From positions 1 to 15,007 of the forward strand of contig JAKAJX010000273.1 in assembly GCA_021824855.1 (NCBI GenBank): a DNA stretch of 15,007 nucleotides, read 5' to 3'. This document shows positions 7,336 to 14,173 of this stretch, piece by piece; within the stretch, counting starts at the first letter, position 1, and every line of letters starts with the position of its first letter. A program made the position numbers and the translations under genes. A model generated the notes under the pieces. The model saw nothing but the letters and a program-made list of their open reading frames with translations. It was not told where the DNA came from and did not search any database. Origin of the DNA: Bacteroidota bacterium (GTDB lineage Bacteria; Bacteroidota; Bacteroidia; Chitinophagales; Chitinophagaceae).

Positions 7336-8757
7336 CTAAAAAAATAATAAGCAAATAAATATAGCAGCCAATACACAAATTAAATCAACCAATAACATGG
7401 TAGATAGTGTGTATCGCGTATTTTTAATTTTAATACTTCCAAAATAAACTGCAATAACATAAAAAGTGGTTTCGGCAGCACATTGAAAAACAGACGATAA
7501 TCTTCCGGTAAAAGAATCGGCACCATAAGTTCGCATAGCATCAATTAAAAATCCTCTGGAACCTGCGGCATTAAAGGGTCGCAGAATAGCAATAGGCAAT
7601 GCATCTACAATTGGTTTTTGAACGCCAATGGCTAAAAACAATTTTCCGATATAAGAGGTAATTATTTCAAAAACGCCACTGTTTCTAAATAAAGAAATGG
7701 CAACCAACATGCCTAAGATATAAGGAAAAATAGTTTTGCCGGTTTTTAAACCATTATATGCACCATCAACAAAAGAAGAAAAAATATTTTTTCCATTGGT
7801 TTCAAAATATTTTTCTTTCGTAAAACTATATACCACAATGCTAAGAATGATGCCCAATAAAATAACATTAGAAATATTATTGGTAAAATGATTTTTGGCA
7901 ATTAAATCCAATCGGGTAATATATACCAATAGTGCGGCAATAATGGCAACAATGCTGCTTAATGAAAGTAATAATGCAGTGCTTTTAAAATTTATTCTTT
8001 GCCTAACACCTACAATTATTAAAGCCGCAACGGTGCCCACAAACGAAGTAATAATACAGGGCAGCATTACATCGGCGGGGTTTTGTGCATTTTGTGCTGC
8101 ACGATAACCAATGATGGAAGTTGGAATTAAAGTTAATCCGGCAGCATGTAAACACATAAACATAATTTGCGAATTACTGGCTTTATCTTTATCCACATTA
8201 ATTTCTTGTAAACTTTCCATAGCTTTTAAACCAAAAGGTGTTGCTGCCGAATCTAATCCTAAAAAATTGGCTGCAAAGTTTAACATCATATACGAAATAG
8301 AAGGATGATTGGCGGGCACTTCGGGAAAAATTTTAATAAAAACCGGACTTAAAAAGGCAGCTAATTTTTCTGATGCACCGGAATCTATCAATAGTTGTAA
8401 AATGCCTGAAAAGAAAGACAGGTAAGCAATTAAAGGCAACAATAAATCGAAAATAGTATTTTTAGCCGTAGGTAAAATGCCATCAGTAGCTTGTTTGCCA
8501 ACAGCAATTTTTACAATTTTATTATCGAGTATAAATAAAGAATCGGCTTTTGCATAACGGTGATCTTTGGCTTTTTGTAAAGTATCTTGTAAAAAAGGAG
8601 AGAGCTTATTGAGGTATACTTCTTTTTTAATAAGTGGATCATCTTTTTTACCATTCACTACAAAATCAATCGAGTAAGAAGCACCTGAAAAAAGTAATGC
8701 CAAAATATAAGCAATAGAAACAATAATTATTGATAACCAAAATCTGCTTAATGCCAT
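7336..8757 (-). CDS. SpmA-SpmB fusion membrane protein (nucleoside-recognition/Gate domains)
   Basis: A 473-residue polytopic membrane protein joining homologues of the two Bacillus spore maturation proteins. The N-terminal half (about 1-250) carries the SpmA block NFAANFLGLDSAATPFGLKAME (starting at residue 160; key residues N164, G167, N/D169, T173), and the C-terminal half (about 295-473) carries the SpmB block RPFNAAGSRG (393-402) followed by the SSVFQCAAETTFYV helix. Residues 30-98 form a polar, probably extracytoplasmic insertion after the first helix that Bacillus SpmA lacks. The fused form occurs in non-sporulating Bacteroidota, so a sporulation role is not implied; these Gate-domain proteins are suspected transporters, with no substrate known here. 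It starts 115 bases from the aconitase stop, with the aconitase terminator in between, so it probably has its own promoter. Confidence 0.9.
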   Translation of the reverse strand: MALSRFWLSIIIVSIAYILALLFSGASYSIDFVVNGKKDDPLIKKEVYLNKLSPFLQDTLQKAKDHRYAKADSLFILDNKIVKIAVGKQATDGILPTAKNTIFDLLLPLIAYLSFFSGILQLLIDSGASEKLAAFLSPVFIKIFPEVPANHPSISYMMLNFAANFLGLDSAATPFGLKAMESLQEINVDKDKASNSQIMFMCLHAAGLTLIPTSIIGYRAAQNAQNPADVMLPCIITSFVGTVAALIIVGVRQRINFKSTALLLSLSSIVAIIAALLVYITRLDLIAKNHFTNNISNVILLGIILSIVVYSFTKEKYFETNGKNIFSSFVDGAYNGLKTGKTIFPYILGMLVAISLFRNSGVFEIITSYIGKLFLAIGVQKPIVDALPIAILRPFNAAGSRGFLIDAMRTYGADSFTGRLSSVFQCAAETTFYVIAVYFGSIKIKNTRYTLSTMLLVDLICVLAAIFICLLFF

Positions 8758-8821
8758 GAGGTAAGTTTATGAAAGCAATTTATTTCATGTTGATGATACC
8801 TGAAAGTTTTATTTATGCCAT

Positions 8822-8857
8822 AAAAAAAATCCTCATGTTTACTATGAGGATTTTTTT
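8822..8857 (-). terminator. Intrinsic terminator after aconitase
   Basis: ATCCTCAT (8829-8836) pairs with ATGAGGAT (8844-8851) around a seven-base loop, flanked by an A-run (8822-8828) and T-run (8852-8857). On the minus strand the complement of the A-run is the U-tract, 15-50 bases past the aconitase stop codon. The structure is symmetric and could also stop plus-strand transcription. Confidence 0.85.
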
Positions 8858-8872
8858 ACAATTGTATCTTTT

Positions 8873-11140
8873 TTATCCGGCAACTTGTTTTCGAATAATA
8901 TTTAAAGCACCACCGGCTTTAAACCATTCAATTTGCTGATTATTGTAAGTATGATTTGCCAAAATTTCTTCTTTGCTACCATCGTTATGTGTTAATATTA
9001 AAGTTAGTGGTTGCCCCGGTGTAAATGATGTTAAACCTACTACATCAATAGTATCATCTTCTTTAATTTTATCGTAATCGGCTTTGTTGGCAAATGTTAG
9101 TGCCAGCATACCTTGTTTTTTGAGGTTGGTTTCGTGAATACGAGCAAAAGATTTGGTAAGTACTACGCGAACACCGAGATGGCGTGGTTCCATAGCCGCA
9201 TGTTCTCTTGAACTACCTTCTCCATAATTTTCATCACCTACAACAATGGTTCCAATGCCTGCAGCTTTATAAGCACGTTGTGTAGCCGGAACAGTACCAT
9301 ATTCGCCTGTTAACTGATTTTTGATATTGTCTGTTTTTTCGTTGAAAAAGTTCACGGCACCAATTAGCATGTTATTCGAAATATTATCTAAATGGCCTCT
9401 AAATTTTAACCATGGACCAGCCATTGAAATATGATCGGTAGTACATTTTCCTTTGGCTTTAATTAATAATTTTAATCCTTTTAAATCAGTTCCTTCCCAA
9501 GCTGCAAAAGGATCTAATAATTGTAAGCGATTAGAAGTAGGAGATACTTCAACAACAACATGGCTTCCATCTTCTGCAGGAGCTTGGTAACCTGCATCTT
9601 CAACGGCGAAACCTTTAATTGGTAATTCATCGCCACTTGGCGGATCTAATTTAACTTGTTCTCCTTTTTCGTTGGTTAAGGTATCGGTTAATGGATTAAA
9701 ACCCAAATCGCCTGCAATGGCTAATGCAGTTACAATTTCAGGACTTGCTACAAACGCATAAGTATTTGGATTACCATCGGCACGTTTTGCAAAATTTCTG
9801 TTGAATGAATGAACAATGGTATTTTTTTCTTTTTTCTCGGCACCCATTCTGTCCCACATACCAATACAAGGGCCGCATGCATTGGTAAATACTTTGGCAC
9901 CAATTTGATTGAAAATATCTAAAAATCCATCGCGATGAATTGTGTAACGAATTTGTTCGCTGCCCGGGCTAATTGTAAATTCTGCTTTAGCTTTTAAATC
10001 TTTTGCAGAAACTTGTTTTGCTAAACTAACGGCACGAGAAATATCTTCATAAGAACTATTAGTACAAGAACCAATTAAACCAACTTCTACTTTTGTTGGC
10101 CATCCGTTGGCAGCAGCCACTTCTTTCATTTTAGAAATAGGCGTTGCTAAATCGGGGGTGAATGGTCCGTTTAAATGTGGTTCTAATTCATTCAAATTAA
10201 TTTCAATTACCTGATCGAAATATTTTTCGGGATGTGCATATACTTCTGCATCGGCGGTTAAATATTCTTTAATACCATCGGCTAATTCGGCAACATCGGC
10301 ACGACCGGTAGCTTTTAAATATCTACTCATACTTTCATCATATCCAAAAGTAGAAGTAGTGGCTCCAATTTCGGCACCCATATTACAAATGGTTCCTTTT
10401 CCTGTGCAGCTCATGCTGGTAGCACCTTCTCCAAAATATTCAACAATGGCACCGGTACCACCTTTTACAGTTAATATGCCTGCTACTTTTAAAATAACAT
10501 CTTTAGGAGCAGTCCAACCACTTAGTTTTCCTGTAAGTTTAACGCCAATTAATTTAGGCCATTTTAATTCCCAAGGCAAACCGGCCATTACATCGCAAGC
10601 ATCGGCACCGCCTACACCAATGGCAATCATACCCAAACCTCCGGCATTAACTGTATGAGAGTCTGTGCCAATCATCATTCCGCCGGGGAAAGCATAATTT
10701 TCCAAAACAATTTGATGAATGATACCCGCACCCGGCTTCCAAAAGCCAATACCATATTTATTAGAAACGGAAGCTAAAAAATCGTACACTTCTTTACTTT
10801 CGTTATTGGCAAAAGCTAAATCTTCGTTAGCACCATTTTTAGCAGTAATAAGATGATCGCAATGAACGGTAGAAGGAACGGAAACTTGGGGTCTGCCGGC
10901 TTGCATAAATTGCAATAAGGCCATTTGTGCAGTTGCATCTTGCATGGCAACACGGTCTGGTGCAAAATCGACATAACTTTTAGCTCGTTCAAAATTTTGT
11001 ACAGATTGGTTGGCGTGTAAATGGGCAAAAAGAATTTTTTCTGCAAGGGTTAAAGGTTTATTTAAAGCAGTACGAACTGCATCAACTTTTTGGGGTAATT
11101 GTTGGTAAACCTTTTTAATCATTTCAATGTCGAATGCCAT
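8873..11140 (-). CDS. acn: Aconitate hydratase, mitochondrial type
   Basis: Cytoplasmic [4Fe-4S] enzyme interconverting citrate and isocitrate in the TCA cycle. The 755-residue length matches the mitochondrial-type enzyme rather than the roughly 890-residue AcnA/IRP type. Cluster cysteines are C359 (GLIGSCTNSSYED) and C422/C425 (NACGPCIGMWDR), one residue offset from the mature mitochondrial numbering; the catalytic serine and substrate arginine are S643 and R645 in EGSSREHAA. GTDSHT (158-163) and the swivel-domain motif SFARIHETN (664-672) are also present. The start at 11140 gives a normal N-terminus without a targeting extension. It is transcribed alone and ended by the terminator at 8822-8857. 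A perfect inverted repeat lies 44 bases before the start (11184-11211). No citrate synthase or isocitrate dehydrogenase gene is adjacent. Confidence 0.97.
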   Translation of the reverse strand: MAFDIEMIKKVYQQLPQKVDAVRTALNKPLTLAEKILFAHLHANQSVQNFERAKSYVDFAPDRVAMQDATAQMALLQFMQAGRPQVSVPSTVHCDHLITAKNGANEDLAFANNESKEVYDFLASVSNKYGIGFWKPGAGIIHQIVLENYAFPGGMMIGTDSHTVNAGGLGMIAIGVGGADACDVMAGLPWELKWPKLIGVKLTGKLSGWTAPKDVILKVAGILTVKGGTGAIVEYFGEGATSMSCTGKGTICNMGAEIGATTSTFGYDESMSRYLKATGRADVAELADGIKEYLTADAEVYAHPEKYFDQVIEINLNELEPHLNGPFTPDLATPISKMKEVAAANGWPTKVEVGLIGSCTNSSYEDISRAVSLAKQVSAKDLKAKAEFTISPGSEQIRYTIHRDGFLDIFNQIGAKVFTNACGPCIGMWDRMGAEKKEKNTIVHSFNRNFAKRADGNPNTYAFVASPEIVTALAIAGDLGFNPLTDTLTNEKGEQVKLDPPSGDELPIKGFAVEDAGYQAPAEDGSHVVVEVSPTSNRLQLLDPFAAWEGTDLKGLKLLIKAKGKCTTDHISMAGPWLKFRGHLDNISNNMLIGAVNFFNEKTDNIKNQLTGEYGTVPATQRAYKAAGIGTIVVGDENYGEGSSREHAAMEPRHLGVRVVLTKSFARIHETNLKKQGMLALTFANKADYDKIKEDDTIDVVGLTSFTPGQPLTLILTHNDGSKEEILANHTYNNQQIEWFKAGGALNIIRKQVAG

Positions 11141-11183
11141 GGTTGTTGGTTTAAAATTTATTAAATAAATACTATTTATGTTA

Positions 11184-11211
11184 GTAAAAGTTGGTATTTG
11201 TTAACTTTTAC
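11184..11211. repeat. Perfect 9-bp inverted repeat upstream of aconitase
   Basis: GTAAAAGTT (11184-11192) and AACTTTTAC (11203-11211) are perfect complements separated by ten bases. It lies 44 bases before the aconitase start codon, in the probable promoter or 5' untranslated region of that minus-strand gene. It could be an operator or an RNA hairpin. There is no T-tract, so it is not a terminator. Confidence 0.5.
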
Positions 11212-11426
11212 CGAAGAGGCATTATCATTTATTGCACCTGCTATGGTAGTCAGTTATATGTATCAATTTAATCAACGAGAAGTCGTTTTTCAATTCATGC
11301 ATTATTAACTGCGCTGCGAATTTAAGGCAAACAAAGGCTTAAAAAAACTCTTTTAAACTTTTCTTAGCTTGTTTTGTTATAACTTGCATCAACATTATGA
11401 TACCTTACTACAACTAAACCATTTTT

Positions 11427-11648
11427 ATGCAAAAAATAAGAGAATACTTAGAAATGCATGCATTTGGGGTTTGTGCTGCATTGGGCGATAAATTGGGTAT
11501 TGCAACCTCCAGAATTAGAATGTGGTTTATTTACATATCATTTTTAACCATGGGTTCTCCGGTTATTATTTATATGATTTTGGCATTTATGCTGAAAATT
11601 AAGCATTATATAACAGCAGCTAAACGAAACCCATTCTGGAATTTATAA
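11427..11648 (+). CDS. PspC-domain small membrane protein
   Basis: A 73-residue protein that is essentially one PspC domain. The N-terminal part has the family's GVCAALGDKLGI block (14-25), corresponding to the usual GVCAGLAEYFGI. It is followed by a short link with the conserved arginine (SRIRMWFIYISF) and a membrane segment (about 33-57) ending in positively charged residues. In enterobacteria PspC acts in the phage-shock membrane-stress response, but stand-alone PspC-domain proteins are common and mostly uncharacterised; no pspA or pspF homologue is in view. It is divergent from aconitase with 286 bases between them and 202 bases upstream of the aromatic leader peptide. A hairpin with a T-rich tail (11673-11730) may end its transcript. 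Confidence 0.82.
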   Translation: MQKIREYLEMHAFGVCAALGDKLGIATSRIRMWFIYISFLTMGSPVIIYMILAFMLKIKHYITAAKRNPFWNL

Positions 11649-11672
11649 CCTATTACAATAATGATTCTATTC

Positions 11673-11730
11673 AATTATCCGATTGATATTCTTAGCTAAT
11701 TAAAATAGCTTTTCGGATAATTATTGTTTT
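11673..11730 (+). terminator. Possible terminator hairpin after the PspC gene
   Basis: AATTATCCGA (11673-11682) is a perfect complement of TCGGATAATT (11713-11722); inside it, AGCTA (11694-11698) pairs with TAGCT (11706-11710). A T-rich tail (ATTGTTTTT, through 11730) follows. The stem is AT-rich and asymmetric, so it is a weaker candidate than the other terminators in the window. It lies 25 bases past the PspC stop codon and would insulate the aromatic operon from read-through. Confidence 0.45.
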
Positions 11731-11811
11731 TGATAATCTGATTTAATATTATCAGTTTGTTAGATTTTTTTCAACTATCGCTTGTTAGCTTTAAATAAAA
11801 TAAAAAATTAG

Positions 11812-11842
11812 TTGGAACATATTTAATGCTTTTTTACATTTG
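11812..11842 (+). promoter_or_regulatory. Bacteroidota-type promoter of the aromatic operon
   Basis: TACATTTG (11835-11842) is an exact match to the TAnnTTTG -7 element used by the primary sigma factor of Bacteroidota, and TTG (11812-11814) lies 20 bases before it at the -33 position. Transcription would begin about 11847-11850, immediately before the leader-peptide ATG at 11851. The start site is inferred from the element spacing, not measured. Confidence 0.7.
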
Positions 11843-11850
11843 CAACCGTT

Positions 11851-11937
11851 ATGAAGATATTAGCAAATACATTCTTTTATTTTTTCTTTTATTTCTACTT
11901 TAAAAACAGTAGCCGGGTTGTATTTGCAAAACAGTAA
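11851..11937 (+). CDS. Phe/Tyr-rich leader peptide of the pheA operon attenuator
   Basis: A 28-codon frame, too short for ordinary gene calling. Residues 8-17 are ten consecutive aromatic residues, FFYFFFYFYF, with another Phe at 25: in total eight Phe and three Tyr. The frame ends with TAA at 11935-11937, 26 bases before an intrinsic terminator that precedes prephenate dehydratase. This matches the enteric pheL/trpL design, in which ribosome stalling at the codons for the end-product amino acids controls read-through. Both amino acids made by the downstream operon are represented. The predicted transcription start is within about four bases of the ATG and there is no Shine-Dalgarno, so it may be translated as a leaderless message. 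The peptide probably has no function beyond being translated. Poly-T sequence can give Phe runs by chance, but the position, promoter, stop and RNA folds all agree. Confidence 0.88.
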   Translation: MKILANTFFYFFFYFYFKNSSRVVFAKQ

Positions 11938-11981
11938 TTAAAAAACAAAAATCAGCATACAGTCCCGGCACAAAAGCCGGG
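11863..11981 (+). promoter_or_regulatory. Transcription attenuator with mutually exclusive RNA hairpins
   Basis: Four segments can be seen. Segment 1, GCAAATACA (11863-11871), lies just before the Phe/Tyr codons. Segment 2 runs 11912-11927 and holds GCCGGG and TGTATTTGC. Segment 3, CCCGGC (11964-11969), and segment 4, GCCGGG (11976-11981), form the terminator stem. Segment 2 can pair with segment 1 through nine base pairs (11863-11871 with 11919-11927), or with segment 3 through GCCGGG/CCCGGC. The second pairing extends by T11919-A11961, GTAT/ATAC (11920-11923 with 11957-11960) and GC/GC (11926-11927 with 11955-11956). A ribosome stalled on the aromatic codons would cover segment 1, free segment 2 to pair with 3 and prevent termination. 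This is a hand-drawn fold; energies were not computed. Confidence 0.75.
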
Positions 11982-11989
11982 ATTTTTTT
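11961..11989 (+). terminator. Attenuator terminator before pheA
   Basis: TCCCGGC (11963-11969) pairs with GCCGGGA (11976-11982) around the six-base loop ACAAAA, extendable by a G-T and an A-T pair. It is followed by seven T (11983-11989). This is the strongest GC-rich hairpin in the intergenic region and ends only three bases before the pheA ATG at 11993, so when formed it would stop transcription of the whole operon and could also hinder initiation of pheA translation. Confidence 0.9.
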
Positions 11990-11992
11990 ATT

Positions 11993-12823
11993 ATGGCAGT
12001 TAAAGTTTCCATACAAGGTTATGAAGGCAGCTTTCATCAAATGGCTGCAAGACAATTTTATGGCAAAGAAACAGAAGTAATATCCTGTGCCACTTTTAGA
12101 GAAGTAATTAAAATTGCTTCAAACAAAAAGGAAAGCAATGGTGGTGTAATGGCTATTGAAAATTCTATTGCCGGCAGTATTTTGCCCAATTATACTTTAT
12201 TGCAGAAAAGTAATTTAAAAATTATTGGCGAAGTATATCTGCCAATAAAACAACATTTATTGGTCAATCCGGGTGTGTGTTTAGAAGATATTAAAGAAGT
12301 GCATTCGCACCACATGGCCATTCAGCAGTGTATGGAGTATTTAGATAAATTTAATTGGAAGCTGGTAGAAACTGAAGATACCGCATTAAGTGCCAAACAT
12401 ATTCAGCAGCATAAAAGCAAACATATTGCAGGTATTGCCGGAAAATTGGCAGCCGAATTATTTCAATTAACCATTATTGCCCCCAATATACATACCCAAA
12501 AAAATAATTATACTCGATTTTTGATACTGCAACGCAACGAGGAAGCAATGCTAATACATGATGCCAATAAAGCATCTGTTAACTTCGAAACAGATCATTC
12601 ACGAGGTAGTTTAGCCAAAGTATTAACCAAAATTGCCGAAGGTGGAATTAATTTAAGTAAACTGCAAAGCTTTCCTATTGCAGGAACTAATTTTAAATAC
12701 AGCTTTCATGCCGATATGGAATTTGAAAATTTACATCAGTTTAATACTGTATTAGAAGCAATTAAACCATTAACTGCTCAGATTAAAGTTTATGGAGCAT
12801 ATAAAAACGGAAAAGAGTTATAA
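11993..12823 (+). CDS. pheA: Prephenate dehydratase
   Basis: Cytoplasmic enzyme converting prephenate to phenylpyruvate in phenylalanine synthesis. At 276 residues it is the monofunctional form, without chorismate mutase. The catalytic domain (about 1-185) has GYEGSFHQ (9-16), ENSIAGSI (56-63) and the signature NYTRF (172-176, with Thr174, Arg175 and Phe176). The C-terminal ACT domain (about 196-272) has GSLAKVL in place of the usual GALxxxL, and LSKLQSFP (221-228) where the Phe-binding ESRP motif normally stands. It is the first structural gene of the operon, 11 bases past the attenuator stem, and only one base separates its stop from the next start codon, implying translational coupling. 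The altered ACT motif could mean changed feedback inhibition, which cannot be judged from sequence alone. Confidence 0.95.
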   Translation: MAVKVSIQGYEGSFHQMAARQFYGKETEVISCATFREVIKIASNKKESNGGVMAIENSIAGSILPNYTLLQKSNLKIIGEVYLPIKQHLLVNPGVCLEDIKEVHSHHMAIQQCMEYLDKFNWKLVETEDTALSAKHIQQHKSKHIAGIAGKLAAELFQLTIIAPNIHTQKNNYTRFLILQRNEEAMLIHDANKASVNFETDHSRGSLAKVLTKIAEGGINLSKLQSFPIAGTNFKYSFHADMEFENLHQFNTVLEAIKPLTAQIKVYGAYKNGKEL

Positions 12824-12824
12824 A

Positions 12825-14021
12825 ATGCAAACAACAAAACGATTAGAAGGTATTGGTGAATATTATTTTTCTCAAAAACTGAGAGAAATAGATGAACTAA
12901 ATAAACAAGGAAAAAATATTATTAATCTTGGAATTGGCAGCCCCGATTTACCACCTCATCCCGATGTAATTAAAGTATTACAGGAAGAAAGTGCTAAACC
13001 CAATGTGCATGCCTATCAATCCTACAAAGGATCTCCGGTATTACGAAATGCTATCAGTAATTGGTATAAAACATGGTACAATGTAACCTTAAATGCCGAT
13101 ACCGATATTTTGCCATTAATGGGAAGTAAAGAAGGAATTATGCATATCTGCATGACGTATTTTGAAGAGGGAGTAGGTGTGTTGGTGCCCAATCCGGGAT
13201 ACCCAACGTATACCAGTGCTGTAAAACTTTCCGGAGCAACACCACTTTATTATGAATTAAAAGAAGAAAATAAATATCATCCCAACTTTATAGAATTAGA
13301 AAATATTATTAAAGAATATACGCAATTAAATTCCAAAGGAGTTAAGGCAATTTTTCTCAATTATCCGCACATGCCAACAGGGCAATTACCCGAAAAAGAT
13401 TTTTTTATAGCGATAGTTGCATTTGCTAAGAAAAATAATTTATTGCTTATACACGATAACCCATATAGTTTTATTTTAAATGATGAACCACATAGTTTAT
13501 TAGAAGTGGAAGGGGCAAAAGATGTTGTATTAGAACTAAATTCTTTAAGCAAATCGGCTAATATGGCCGGATGGCGAGTAGGAATGTTATGTGCCAATAA
13601 ACAACATATTGATGAAGTATTACGCTTTAAAAGTAATATGGATAGTGGTATGTTTCTTCCGCTGCAACTCGCTGCTGCTAAAGCTTTAAGCTTAGATAAA
13701 GATTGGTATAATAGTATCAATAAAATATATAGCGAAAGAAGAAAGAAGGTTTTTGAGTTATTAGATTTATTGAATTGTGTGTATTCAAAAGATCAGGTGG
13801 GCATGTTTGTTTGGGCAGCTATTCCTTTCAATTACAAAAATGGGTATCAATTAAGCGATGAAGTGTTATATAATGCGAATGTATTTATTACGCCCGGCGG
13901 AATTTTTGGAACTGCCGGCGATAAATATATTAGAGTAAGTTTATGCGGAAGCATAGAAAAATTTGAAGAAGCAATACAAAGAATTAAATGCCTCCCCAAC
14001 CCCTCCAAAGGAGATGCTTAG
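12825..14021 (+). CDS. Class I/II PLP-dependent aminotransferase (aromatic amino acid operon)
   Basis: A fold-type I aminotransferase of 398 residues; by position it likely transaminates phenylpyruvate, hydroxyphenylpyruvate or prephenate, completing Phe/Tyr synthesis. Visible motifs: GIGSPDLPP (36-44), Tyr126 in NPGYPTY, D211 (HDNPYSF), the PLP lysine K243 in SLSKSANMAGWR, Arg251, and the substrate-carboxylate arginine R370 in YIRVS. The NPTG motif, whose Asn contacts the cofactor ring, reads MPTG here (NYPHMPTG, 179-186). The ATG at 12825, one base after the pheA stop, is preferred to the in-frame ATG at 12792, which would overlap pheA by 32 bases. The C-terminal CLPNPSKGDA is encoded by the first copy of a 110-bp repeat and looks like an acquired tail. 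Annotation as LL-diaminopimelate or aspartate aminotransferase is possible by family, but the operon favours an aromatic substrate. Confidence 0.88.
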   Translation: MQTTKRLEGIGEYYFSQKLREIDELNKQGKNIINLGIGSPDLPPHPDVIKVLQEESAKPNVHAYQSYKGSPVLRNAISNWYKTWYNVTLNADTDILPLMGSKEGIMHICMTYFEEGVGVLVPNPGYPTYTSAVKLSGATPLYYELKEENKYHPNFIELENIIKEYTQLNSKGVKAIFLNYPHMPTGQLPEKDFFIAIVAFAKKNNLLLIHDNPYSFILNDEPHSLLEVEGAKDVVLELNSLSKSANMAGWRVGMLCANKQHIDEVLRFKSNMDSGMFLPLQLAAAKALSLDKDWYNSINKIYSERRKKVFELLDLLNCVYSKDQVGMFVWAAIPFNYKNGYQLSDEVLYNANVFITPGGIFGTAGDKYIRVSLCGSIEKFEEAIQRIKCLPNPSKGDA

Positions 14022-14063
14022 AGCGGCTTTGATTTAAATATTTGGGAAGATGAAAAATTAAAG

Positions 14064-14147
14064 ATGAGTATGATTAATAAACAATACAAAGGATTAAATG
14101 CCTCCTCAACTCCTCTAAAGGAGAGGCTTAGAGTGGCTTTCATTTAA
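14064..14147 (+). CDS. Decoy short frame from the duplicated tyrA start
   Basis: Copy 1 of the tandem repeat contains the same ATG AGT ATG ATT AAT AAA CAA start, with the same ~50 upstream bases, as the tyrA start 110 bases later. Here the frame reads 27 codons through copy 2 and stops at TAA (14145-14147), 26 bases before the real tyrA start. It is probably a by-product of the duplication rather than a functional peptide, but ribosomes should initiate on it as readily as on tyrA, so it may act as an upstream frame. Confidence 0.35.
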   Translation: MSMINKQYKGLNASSTPLKERLRVAFI

Positions 14148-14173
14148 ATATTTGGGAAGATGAAAAATTAAAG

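Noticed and set aside
10359..10658. 99-codon plus-strand frame within aconitase.
   Set aside because: It is a shadow of the strongly conserved aconitase frame on the other strand.
11738..11755. CTGAT/ATCAG dyad after the PspC gene as an operator.
   Set aside because: Only five-base arms in AT-rich DNA next to a larger hairpin; not distinguishable from chance.
12792..12824. Earlier in-frame ATG for the aminotransferase, overlapping pheA.
   Set aside because: The added residues only re-read the end of pheA in another frame; the ATG at 12825, one base after the pheA stop, fits a coupled operon start.
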